Source of the DNA: Alphaproteobacteria bacterium
GTDB taxonomy: Bacteria; Pseudomonadota; Alphaproteobacteria; ATCC43930; CGMCC-115725
DNA length: 11,032 bases
Direction: 5' to 3'
Assembly (NCBI GenBank): GCA_019241915.1
Contig: JAFAWI010000120.1
Location: 1-11,032 of the forward strand
Position numbers and translations under genes: made by a program. Below are positions 1 through 6,514 of the stretch, in pieces (position 1 is the first letter of the stretch; each line of letters starts with the position of its first letter). The notes below the pieces were generated by a model that saw only the letters and a program-made list of their open reading frames with translations, was not told the DNA's origin and did not search any database.

Positions 1-1889
1 GCCGCGTCGCTCTCGCCCAATCCGACGGTGACGTGGTCGCGCTCATAGACGCTGTCGAGGATATCGGCGATGCCGCGACGCACGCTCTCGGGCGTTATGC
101 CGTGCGCAGCGTTATAGGCCTGCTGTTTTTCGCGGCGCCGCGCCGTCTCGTCGATCGCTGCCTTGAGGCTGTCGGTCATGTGGTCGGCATAGAGGATCGC
201 GCGGCCGTCGATGTGCCGTGCGGCGCGGCCGATCGTCTGGATCAGCGAGGTGCGCGAACGCAGGTAGCCTTCCTTGTCGGCGTCGAGCACCGCAACCAAC
301 GCGCATTCGGGAATATCAAGACCTTCACGCAACAAATTGATGCCGACCAGGATGTCGAACACGCCAAGCCGCAGATCGCGAATGATCTCGATGCGCTCGA
401 TTGTATCGACGTCGGAGTGCATGTAGCGGACGCGAAGGCCGGCCTCGTGCAGGTATTCGGTGAGGGCCTCGGCCATCCGTTTGGTCAATGTCGTCACCAG
501 CGCGCGCTGGCCTTTGCCGGCGGCGTCGCGGCACTCGGCCATCAGATCGTCGACTTGGTTCTCGGTCGGCCGGATGATCGTGGGCGGGTCGACGAGGCCG
601 GTGGGGCGCACGATCTGTTCGACGAAGACGCCGCCCGCACGCTCCATCTCCCAGCGCCCTGGTGTCGCCGACACAAAGATCGTCTGCCCGCGATAGGCGT
701 CCCATTCCTCGAATTTGAGCGGTCGGTTGTCGGTGCAGGACGGCAGCCGGAAGCCGTATTCCGCGAGCGTCGTCTTGCGCGTCCAGTCGCCGCCGAACAT
801 GCCGCCCAATTGCGGCACCGTCACGTGGCTCTCGTCCACGATCACCAGCGCGTCGCGCGACATGTATTCGAAGAAGGTCGGCGGCGGCTCGCCCGGCGCG
901 CGGCCGGTCAAATAGCGCGAATAGTTCTCGATCCCGGCGCAGCTGCCGGTCGCTTCGATCATCTCGACATCGAATGTCGTGCGCTGTTCGAGCCGTTGGG
1001 CTTCGAGCAGCCGGCCGGCGCCATGCAATTCGTCGAGCCGGATGCGCAGGTCGCGTTTGATCTGGTCGATCGCCTGCAACAGGGTCGGGCGCGGCGTCAC
1101 GTAATGGCTGTTGGCGTAGACCTTGATCGAGTGCAGCGCGGTGATCTTCTCGCCGGTCAGCGGGTCGATCTCGTGGATCGCTTCGACTTCGTCGCCGAAC
1201 AGCGAGACGCGCCACGCCCGGTCCTCGTAATGCGCCGGGAAAATCTCGATTGTGTCGCCGCGCACCCGGAATGTGCCGCGCACAAAATTGTGGTCGTTGC
1301 GGCGGTACTGCATCTCGACGAAATGCGCGAGCAGCCGGTTGCGGTTGATGCGCTCGCCGGCGGTCACTGTTTCGGTCATCTGCGAATAGGTTTCGACCGA
1401 GCCGATACCATAGATGCACGACACCGAGGCGACGACCACCACATCGCGCCGTTCGAGGATTGCGCGGGTCGCCGAATGCCGCATGCGGTCGATCTGCTCG
1501 TTGAGCGACGATTCCTTCTCGACATAGGTGTCGGAGCGCGGAACGTAGGCTTCCGGCTGGTAGTAGTCGTAATACGAGACGAAGTACTCGACCGCGTTCT
1601 CCGGGAAGAAGCTCTTCATCTCACCGTAGAGCTGCGCGGCGAGCGTCTTGTTCGGCGCCAGCACGATCGCCGGGCGACCGGTGCGCTCGATGACATGCGC
1701 CATCGTAAACGTCTTGCCCGAGCCGGTGACGCCGAGCAGCACCTGGTCCTTCTCGCCGCGCGCGATGTCCTCGCACAATTCGTCGATCGCCTGCGGCTGA
1801 TCGCCCGCCGGCTTGAACTCGGAGGAGAGCTGGAACGGCCTGCCGATGTCGCCCTGCGGGCGCTCGGCGATAAAGAGCGGCTGGTACAT
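1..1889 (-). CDS. uvrB: UvrB, excinuclease ABC subunit B (3' end outside window)
   Basis: UvrB is the damage-verifying helicase-like subunit of UvrABC nucleotide excision repair in the cytoplasm. About 629 codons are present on the minus strand without a stop; the C-terminal UvrC-binding UVR motif must lie beyond the left edge. Visible motifs in order: Walker A GVTGSGKT (residues 53-60), the DNA-gripping beta-hairpin YYDYYQPEAYVP (about 106-117), a VIVDESH motif II (near bases 826-850), INLLREGLDIPE (near 310-345) and helicase motif VI QTIGRAARH (near 210-245). The ATG at 1889 puts the conserved F-x-P-A-G-D-Q-P start of the family about 25 residues in, which is normal. An in-frame GTG at 1943 that overlaps the anti-sigma stop (GTGA) is an alternative start adding 18 residues; neither has a good Shine-Dalgarno. 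No LexA-like GAAC/GTTC direct repeat is seen upstream, so read-through from the sigma/anti-sigma genes is possible. Confidence 0.97.
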   Translation of the reverse strand, partial: MYQPLFIAERPQGDIGRPFQLSSEFKPAGDQPQAIDELCEDIARGEKDQVLLGVTGSGKTFTMAHVIERTGRPAIVLAPNKTLAAQLYGEMKSFFPENAVEYFVSYYDYYQPEAYVPRSDTYVEKESSLNEQIDRMRHSATRAILERRDVVVVASVSCIYGIGSVETYSQMTETVTAGERINRNRLLAHFVEMQYRRNDHNFVRGTFRVRGDTIEIFPAHYEDRAWRVSLFGDEVEAIHEIDPLTGEKITALHSIKVYANSHYVTPRPTLLQAIDQIKRDLRIRLDELHGAGRLLEAQRLEQRTTFDVEMIEATGSCAGIENYSRYLTGRAPGEPPPTFFEYMSRDALVIVDESHVTVPQLGGMFGGDWTRKTTLAEYGFRLPSCTDNRPLKFEEWDAYRGQTIFVSATPGRWEMERAGGVFVEQIVRPTGLVDPPTIIRPTENQVDDLMAECRDAAGKGQRALVTTLTKRMAEALTEYLHEAGLRVRYMHSDVDTIERIEIIRDLRLGVFDILVGINLLREGLDIPECALVAVLDADKEGYLRSRTSLIQTIGRAARHIDGRAILYADHMTDSLKAAIDETARRREKQQAYNAAHGITPESVRRGIADILDSVYERDHVTVGLGESDA

Positions 1890-1939
1890 GCCGCAAAAGA
1901 TAAGCCCGCCGGTGCCGCCGCGCCAGCGACGGCGCGCGC

Positions 1940-2500
1940 TCACCGCGGCGGTGCCGGCGGCTCCAACGTGATGGCCATCTTGCCTTCGGAGGTCAGCAGC
2001 AGCGCAGCGCGCAGCCAGCGCGGGCGTTCGCGGGTCGAGATGCCGAGGTCCATCAGCGACAGCCCGACATCGCCGGCGTGCGGCGGGGCTGCAACGCTCC
2101 AGCCGGCAAGCCCGGTCTTGTCGGCGAGGTCGGCCGCCAGCTTGGTCAGCGCCGGCGGCTTGACGACGACACAGACTGCCGCCACCGCGCAGGCAGCGAG
2201 GGCCGCGGCGCCGAATCCGCGCCACAGCGTGACGCCGCCGAACCACGGCCGCGGGCCGGCCGGGATGTGCGCGAAGCCGATTTGGCGTTCGATCGCGCGC
2301 CATACCCGCGCAGGCGGCATCTGCTCCTCGGTGTCGTTGTCGAGCGGCTTCAGCCGTTCGGCCCAGGCGGCAACCCGCGCCGCCAGCGTCGCGTCGCGCG
2401 CGACGACACGCTCGAAACGGCTGCGCGCCCGGCGCGGCATCGTGCCGAGCACGTAATCCGCGGCAAGGCGCTCGGAAAGTTGCGACGTGTCGTATCTCAT
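1940..2500 (-). CDS. RskA-type transmembrane anti-sigma factor
   Basis: The protein should hold the neighbouring ECF sigma factor inactive at the inner membrane. The 186 residues show a cytoplasmic sigma-binding part with the family signature LAADYVLGT (12-20) and PPARVWRAIERQIG (about 62-75), then one hydrophobic membrane segment (about 94-114), and only about 70 residues outside. No HxxxCxxC zinc-binding anti-sigma motif is present, so it belongs with the RskA/SigK-partner group rather than the ChrR/ZAS group. The external part is short for the family and I do not see the usual YELWLL-like or terminal PTGPVL-like stretches, so the sensory domain may be reduced. It starts 10 bp after the sigma stop, with AAGACGGG just before the ATG, which suggests translational coupling. 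The partner assignment rests on adjacency and on the N-terminal signature. Confidence 0.85.
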   Translation of the reverse strand: MRYDTSQLSERLAADYVLGTMPRRARSRFERVVARDATLAARVAAWAERLKPLDNDTEEQMPPARVWRAIERQIGFAHIPAGPRPWFGGVTLWRGFGAAALAACAVAAVCVVVKPPALTKLAADLADKTGLAGWSVAAPPHAGDVGLSLMDLGISTRERPRWLRAALLLTSEGKMAITLEPPAPPR

Positions 2501-2510
2501 CGCCCGTCTT

Positions 2511-3053
2511 TCACGAATCGAGGCAACGCTGCAGCCGTTCGAGGCTGCGCCACAGCGAGCTTTTGACGGTGCCGACCGGCACCGCCAGCCGCGCCGCGAT
2601 CTCGTCGCGGGTGAGGCCGTAGAGATAGGCGAGCAGCACCGCCTGGCGCGGCTGCGGATCGAGCTCGTCGAGACAGCGCTGCAGCGCGCGCATCTCGACG
2701 CCCATGTCCGTCCGGCCGATGGCGATGAAGTTGCTCAACAATTCCTCCGGCACACTGTGGCCCTCGGGACGGCTTTGCTGGTGGCGGAGCTGGTCGATCG
2801 CGCAGTGACGGACGATGGTGACGAGCCATGTCATCACCGAACCGCGCACCGGATCGTAGTCCTTCGCTCGCCCCCAGATCGCGACAAAGGCCTCTTGCAG
2901 GACCTCCTCCGCGATCTCCCTCCGCCCGCTTATTCGGAGCGCGACGCCAAAAAGTTTCGCCGCGGTCGCCTGATACAACGCGGCGAAGGCCGATTTGTCG
3001 CCTGCGGCGGTGCGGCGGACAAGTTCCGTCAGGGGCGAAAGCTGATCCGGCAC
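2511..3053 (-). CDS. ECF-family RNA polymerase sigma factor (SigK-like)
   Basis: This 180-residue protein would direct RNA polymerase to a stress regulon when released by the downstream anti-sigma factor. Region 2 spans about residues 10-90 and includes the conserved AEEVLQEAFVAIW (48-60) and the tryptophan-containing region 2.3 stretch GSVMTWLVTIVRHCAIDQLR (71-90). Region 4 spans about 124-178, with the helix-turn-helix YGLTRDEIAARLAVPVGTVK (145-164) followed by SSLWRSLERL. Region 3 is absent, as in all ECF factors. The start is GTG at 3053-3051; a TAG stop two codons earlier in the same frame excludes a longer product. There is no strong Shine-Dalgarno sequence. The pair with the RskA-type anti-sigma gene resembles rhizobial sigK/rskA pairs; which ECF subgroup and signal are involved cannot be told from here. 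Confidence 0.93.
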   Translation of the reverse strand: MPDQLSPLTELVRRTAAGDKSAFAALYQATAAKLFGVALRISGRREIAEEVLQEAFVAIWGRAKDYDPVRGSVMTWLVTIVRHCAIDQLRHQQSRPEGHSVPEELLSNFIAIGRTDMGVEMRALQRCLDELDPQPRQAVLLAYLYGLTRDEIAARLAVPVGTVKSSLWRSLERLQRCLDS

Positions 3054-3101
3054 GCGCTAACCAGCCGTCGCGAGAGGCGGGGGGAACATCGCCCTTTCAT
3101 A

Positions 3102-3109
3102 GGGTACCC
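3102..3109. promoter_or_regulatory. GGGTACCC palindrome in the ECF sigma leader, possible control site
   Basis: This perfect 8-bp palindrome lies about 50-60 bp upstream of the sigma GTG start, inside the divergent intergenic region. ECF operons are usually autoregulated, so their promoter is expected here, but I could not identify a convincing GGAAC/CGTT-type pair on the minus strand. The palindrome is reported only as the most regular element in that stretch. Confidence 0.2.
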
Positions 3110-3147
3110 CACGCCGCGATGCCAGTTGCCGAAATCGCCGGCGGGCC

Positions 3148-3178
3148 GCGCCGCGGCTTCACAGGCGGGCCGCGGCGC
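3148..3178. repeat. 10-bp inverted repeat overlapping the aatA promoter
   Basis: The arm GCGCCGCGGC at 3148-3157 is exactly complementary to GCCGCGGCGC at 3169-3178, with an 11-bp centre. The arms flank and overlap the proposed -35 box and the spacer, so the repeat lies upstream of the predicted transcript and would act as DNA rather than as an RNA hairpin. Confidence 0.45.
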
Positions 3179-3186
3179 ATTAAAAT
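3158..3186 (+). promoter_or_regulatory. sigma70-like promoter of the aminotransferase gene
   Basis: TTCACA (3158-3163) and TAAAAT (3181-3186) are separated by exactly 17 bp; each hexamer differs from consensus at one position. Transcription would start near 3193, giving a leader of about 25 nt that contains the Shine-Dalgarno-like GGAAAG (3203-3208), 8 bp before the ATG. An inverted repeat (GCGCCGCGGC 3148-3157 with its complement 3169-3178) surrounds the -35 box and fills the spacer; it may be an operator or merely GC-rich coincidence. Confidence 0.6.
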
Positions 3187-3216
3187 CGGTCGGTAATTTC
3201 CCGGAAAGACAGCAGC

Positions 3217-4419
3217 ATGGCCCTTCTAGCCGACCGCCTCGCGCGGGTCAAAGCCTCGCCCACGATGGCCATTACCGCGCTAGCCACCGAGCTGAAGGCG
3301 GCCGGCCGCGACATCATCGGTCTGTCGGTGGGCGAGCCCGATTTTGACACGCCGGAGAACATCAAGGAGGCGGGGATCGCCGCGATCCGGCGCGGCGACA
3401 CCAAGTACACCGTGTTCGACGGCCGCATGGAGCTGAAAGAGGCGATCTGCCGCAAGTTCAAGCGCGAGAACGGGCTCGACTACGAGCCGGGCCAGGTTTC
3501 GGTGTCGAGCGGCGGCAAGCAGGTGCTGTACAACGCGATGGTCGCGACCTTGTCGCCCGGCGACGAGGTCATCATCCCGGCGCCGTACTGGGTGTCGTAT
3601 CCCGAGATGGTGCTGCTCGCCGACGGCAACCCGGTGCCGGTCGCCTGCCCGCAGAATTACGGGTTCAAGCTGCGGCCCGAGGACCTCGAAGCGGCGATCA
3701 CGCCCAAGACCAAATGGCTGATCCTCAACTCGCCGTCGAACCCGACCGGCGCGGCCTATACCGAGGCCGACCTGCGCGCGGTCGCCGACGTGCTGCTCGG
3801 ACACCCGCAGGTCTGGGTGATGACCGACGACATGTACGAGCACCTCGTCTACGACGATTTCCAATACAAGACGATCGCCCAGGTCGAGCCGCGGCTCTAC
3901 GAGCGCACGCTGACCGTCAACGGCGTCTCCAAAGCCTATTGCATGACCGGCTGGCGGATCGGCTACGGCGCCGGGCCGAAGCCGCTGATCAAGGCGATGG
4001 GCGCGATCCAGTCGAATTCGACCGCCAACCCGTCGTCGATCAGCCAGGCAGCGGCGATCGAGGCGCTCGACGGGCCGCAGGATTTCATCGCGCCCAACGC
4101 CGCGGTGTTCAAGCAGCGGCGCGACCTGGTCGTCGAGGCGCTCAACAAGATCCCGGGCCTCTATTGCCCTTTGCCGGAGGGCGCGTTTTACGTCTACCCG
4201 TCCTGCGCCGGTCTGCTGGGCAAGAAGACCCCGGGCGGCGAGGCGATCAACAGCGACGAGGATTTCGTCAAATACCTGCTCGCGGCCGAGGGTGTCGCCG
4301 TGGTGCATGGAGACGCGTTCGGTCTGGCGCCGCATTTTCGCATCTCCTACGCGACCGGCACCGAGACGCTGAAAGAAGCCATGCGCCGCATCGAGCGCGC
4401 CTGCGCCGCCCTGACCTAG
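3217..4419 (+). CDS. aatA: aspartate aminotransferase, class I-beta (PLP-dependent)
   Basis: This enzyme transfers the amino group between aspartate and 2-oxoglutarate in the cytoplasm, using pyridoxal phosphate. The 400-residue length and sequence fit the I-beta subgroup. Visible features: N-terminal substrate segment SVGEPDFDTP (37-46), PLP-phosphate loop SSGGKQ (97-102), NPTG with the PLP-contacting Asn175, Asp204 in the TDDMYEHLVY block (pyridine nitrogen partner), Schiff-base Lys239 in VSKAYCMTGWRIGYG, and Arg375 in HFRISYATG (substrate carboxylate). All catalytic positions are intact. Class I-beta enzymes of some alphaproteobacteria also act on prephenate in tyrosine/phenylalanine synthesis; that is known for the group but not shown here. 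The gene appears monocistronic: it has its own promoter, and another promoter follows about 40 bp after its stop. Confidence 0.93.
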   Translation: MALLADRLARVKASPTMAITALATELKAAGRDIIGLSVGEPDFDTPENIKEAGIAAIRRGDTKYTVFDGRMELKEAICRKFKRENGLDYEPGQVSVSSGGKQVLYNAMVATLSPGDEVIIPAPYWVSYPEMVLLADGNPVPVACPQNYGFKLRPEDLEAAITPKTKWLILNSPSNPTGAAYTEADLRAVADVLLGHPQVWVMTDDMYEHLVYDDFQYKTIAQVEPRLYERTLTVNGVSKAYCMTGWRIGYGAGPKPLIKAMGAIQSNSTANPSSISQAAAIEALDGPQDFIAPNAAVFKQRRDLVVEALNKIPGLYCPLPEGAFYVYPSCAGLLGKKTPGGEAINSDEDFVKYLLAAEGVAVVHGDAFGLAPHFRISYATGTETLKEAMRRIERACAALT

Positions 4420-4458
4420 GCCGTCACCGCCCGACTGCGCGGGAGAAGCACAATTTGC

Positions 4459-4486
4459 TTGCATCGGCTTTGTATCTACATATGCT
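4459..4486 (+). promoter_or_regulatory. predicted promoter of the membrane protein/regulator/prenyltransferase unit
   Basis: TTGCAT (4459-4464) and TATGCT (4481-4486) are 16 bp apart in a locally AT-rich patch that stands out from the GC-rich surroundings. Transcription would begin near 4493, about 35 nt before the ATG at 4528. The palindrome at 4485-4499 overlaps the -10 end and the start point, a typical repressor position. Confidence 0.5.
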
Positions 4487-4499
4487 TTGTGTTGCAAAG
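4485..4499. promoter_or_regulatory. CTTTG-N5-CAAAG palindromic operator candidate
   Basis: CTTTG (4485-4489) and CAAAG (4495-4499) form a perfect inverted repeat with a 5-bp centre. An additional CTTTGT half-site at 4468-4473 lies 17 bp, between one and two helical turns, upstream of the matching half-site at 4485. It overlaps the end of the -10 box and precedes an operon that encodes a winged-helix regulator, so autorepression by that regulator is the simplest reading (inference). Confidence 0.5.
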
Positions 4500-4527
4500 T
4501 AACTGCGCGAGCTTTTGAGCGGCGAAC

Positions 4528-5148
4528 ATGATGCGCGATCTGGACCGGGCGTTGGCCGACATCGGCGCGATCCGCGCGCAATTGGCGCGCGACGCGGCGT
4601 TTTGCGGCTACGGGCCGGTGACGATCGCCGCAACCGGTGTGCTGGCGCTGTTGCTCGCGGCGGCGCAGGCCAATTGGCTCGACGAACCGGCGAAGCAGGT
4701 CGGCGTCTACTTCGCTATGTGGATTGGCGCCGCGGTCGTGGCGGCGGCGCTTGTCGGAGCGGAGACCGTAACGCGCTCGCGGCGCCTGCATTCGCGGCTG
4801 GCCGAGGGGCTCATCTACAACGCGATCCAACAGTTTCTGCCGTCCGGGATCGCCGGGCTGCTGCTCTATCTCGTGCTAGTGCGCTACCAGCCGAACAATC
4901 TGTGGATGCTGCCGGGGCTGTGGCAGATGTTCGTCAGCCTCGGCATTTTTTCGGCGGCGCGGTCGCTGCCCGGCGCGGTGTCGCTGGTTGCGGCGTGGTA
5001 CCTGCTGTGCGGCATCGCCTCTATTGTCGCCGCCAGCGGCAGCCATCTGCTCTCGCCGTGGACGATGGGCCTGCCGTTTGGGGTCGGACAACTGCTGTTC
5101 GCCGCGATCCTGCAGAGCGCGCTGGGAGAGGCCGATGGCAAAGACTGA
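4528..5148 (+). CDS. six-TM integral membrane protein of unknown function
   Basis: I do not recognise a named family. The 206 residues begin with a short charged cytoplasmic helix (about 1-27). Hydrophobic segments suitable for membrane helices follow at about 28-47, 58-77, 102-120, 128-144, 148-168 and 176-196. A basic loop TRSRRLHSR (82-90) suggests a cytoplasmic turn. No enzymatic motif is visible. The start is the first of two adjacent ATGs (4528, 4531), about 29 bp after the operator palindrome. The end overlaps the next gene by 14 bp, which indicates translational coupling with the winged-helix regulator. Small membrane proteins paired with such regulators are common in proteobacteria; a role in sensing or in envelope function is only inferred from this pairing and from the cis-prenyltransferase downstream. 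Confidence 0.82.
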   Translation: MMRDLDRALADIGAIRAQLARDAAFCGYGPVTIAATGVLALLLAAAQANWLDEPAKQVGVYFAMWIGAAVVAAALVGAETVTRSRRLHSRLAEGLIYNAIQQFLPSGIAGLLLYLVLVRYQPNNLWMLPGLWQMFVSLGIFSAARSLPGAVSLVAAWYLLCGIASIVAASGSHLLSPWTMGLPFGVGQLLFAAILQSALGEADGKD

Positions 5149-5524
5149 GCCGGCGTCCGCAGGCGAGGGCCGCTTCGCCTATGACGGCCTCGACCGGGTG
5201 ATTCACGAAAAGGTGCGGCTGGGGGTGCTGACGTCGCTGGTCGCGCATCCCAAGGGCCTCGCGTTCGGCGACCTGAAGCGGTTGTGCGGGGTCACCGACG
5301 GCAATCTGAGCCGCCATCTGCAGGTGCTGCAGGAAGCCGGCATGGTCGAGATCGAGAAGGGCTACGAGGCCAATCGCCCTCATACGACCTGCCGGCTGAC
5401 CCCGGCCGGCCGGCGGCGGTTTCTCGATTACCTGGCGGTGCTGGAGCAAATCGTCCGGGACGCTGCCGAAGCGGTCAAACATGAACCCGGCGCACCGTAC
5501 AGCTTCGGTGTCGCCTCCGCGTAG
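5135..5524 (+). CDS. winged-helix transcriptional regulator (HTH_34/MarR-like)
   Basis: This is a 129-residue cytoplasmic DNA-binding protein. The core DRVIHEKVRLGVLTSLVAHP (20-39) leads into the helix-turn-helix: GLAFGDLKRLCGVTDGNLSR (41-60), then the recognition helix end HLQVLQEAGMVEIEK. A wing with the conserved TTCRLTPAGRRRF (about 84-96) follows, then a C-terminal helix probably used for dimerisation. This matches the short winged-helix family usually annotated simply as transcriptional regulator (Pfam HTH_34). ATG 5135 is chosen because GGGAG (5124-5128) sits 6 bp before it and because the family starts close to this point; the longer open frame upstream only reads through the membrane-protein gene. 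It overlaps that gene by 14 bp and is the prime candidate to bind the CTTTG-N5-CAAAG palindrome. Confidence 0.9.
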   Translation: MAKTEPASAGEGRFAYDGLDRVIHEKVRLGVLTSLVAHPKGLAFGDLKRLCGVTDGNLSRHLQVLQEAGMVEIEKGYEANRPHTTCRLTPAGRRRFLDYLAVLEQIVRDAAEAVKHEPGAPYSFGVASA

Positions 5525-5558
5525 CCGCGGGGAAAAAATTTTATCGCGAAACTCTGTA

Positions 5559-6323
<765 letters not shown>

Positions 6324-6514
6324 GCCGACGGTTGCCGAGCCGGGGCACGGCGCAGAGACCGCGAGAAGCGGCGATGGCTTGGCGCCGCGCCGATCGGCGG
6401 CGGGCCGCGAGATTCCGGTTGCCTTCGATTTGGCCGCCCGTCACGATCCCGCAACAACGCGCCGGGCTGCGCCGTAGACGATGCCCGACGCTCCGGGACG
6501 AAACGGAGACGCTG
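6324..6514. other. 191-bp intergenic stretch between uppS-like gene and EF-G-like gene
   Basis: No gene, RNA or convincing promoter was found. The only regular element is a perfect 12-bp palindrome CGCCGATCGGCG at 6388-6399, which could be chance in DNA this GC-rich. The EF-G-like frame stays open through the stretch, but the residues are Arg-rich and unlike the family. Confidence 0.5.

Noticed and set aside
33..2456. 807-codon open frame on the plus strand
   Set aside because: It is antisense to uvrB and the anti-sigma gene, which carry clear conserved motifs on the minus strand. Its translation is a low-complexity Arg/Asp/Val/His mix typical of the mirror of a GC-rich gene.
2487..3347. 286-codon plus-strand frame across the sigma gene and intergenic region
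   Set aside because: It is opposite the well-supported sigma factor and overlaps the start of the aminotransferase in another frame; no family resemblance.
3280..4830. 516-codon open frame on the minus strand
   Set aside because: It is antisense to the aminotransferase and crosses the promoter and operator of the next unit; composition is that of a shadow frame.
5481..5558. Earlier start of the cis-prenyltransferase at 5481
   Set aside because: It would overlap the regulator by 44 bp and add 26 residues not seen in the family; starting at 5559 gives normal length.
6332..6514. N-terminal extension of the EF-G-like protein (in-frame ATGs at 6332 and 6374)
   Set aside because: The extension is Arg-rich and unlike EF-G N termini. 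The ATG at 6515 has a good Shine-Dalgarno sequence and puts the G1 motif at the normal place.
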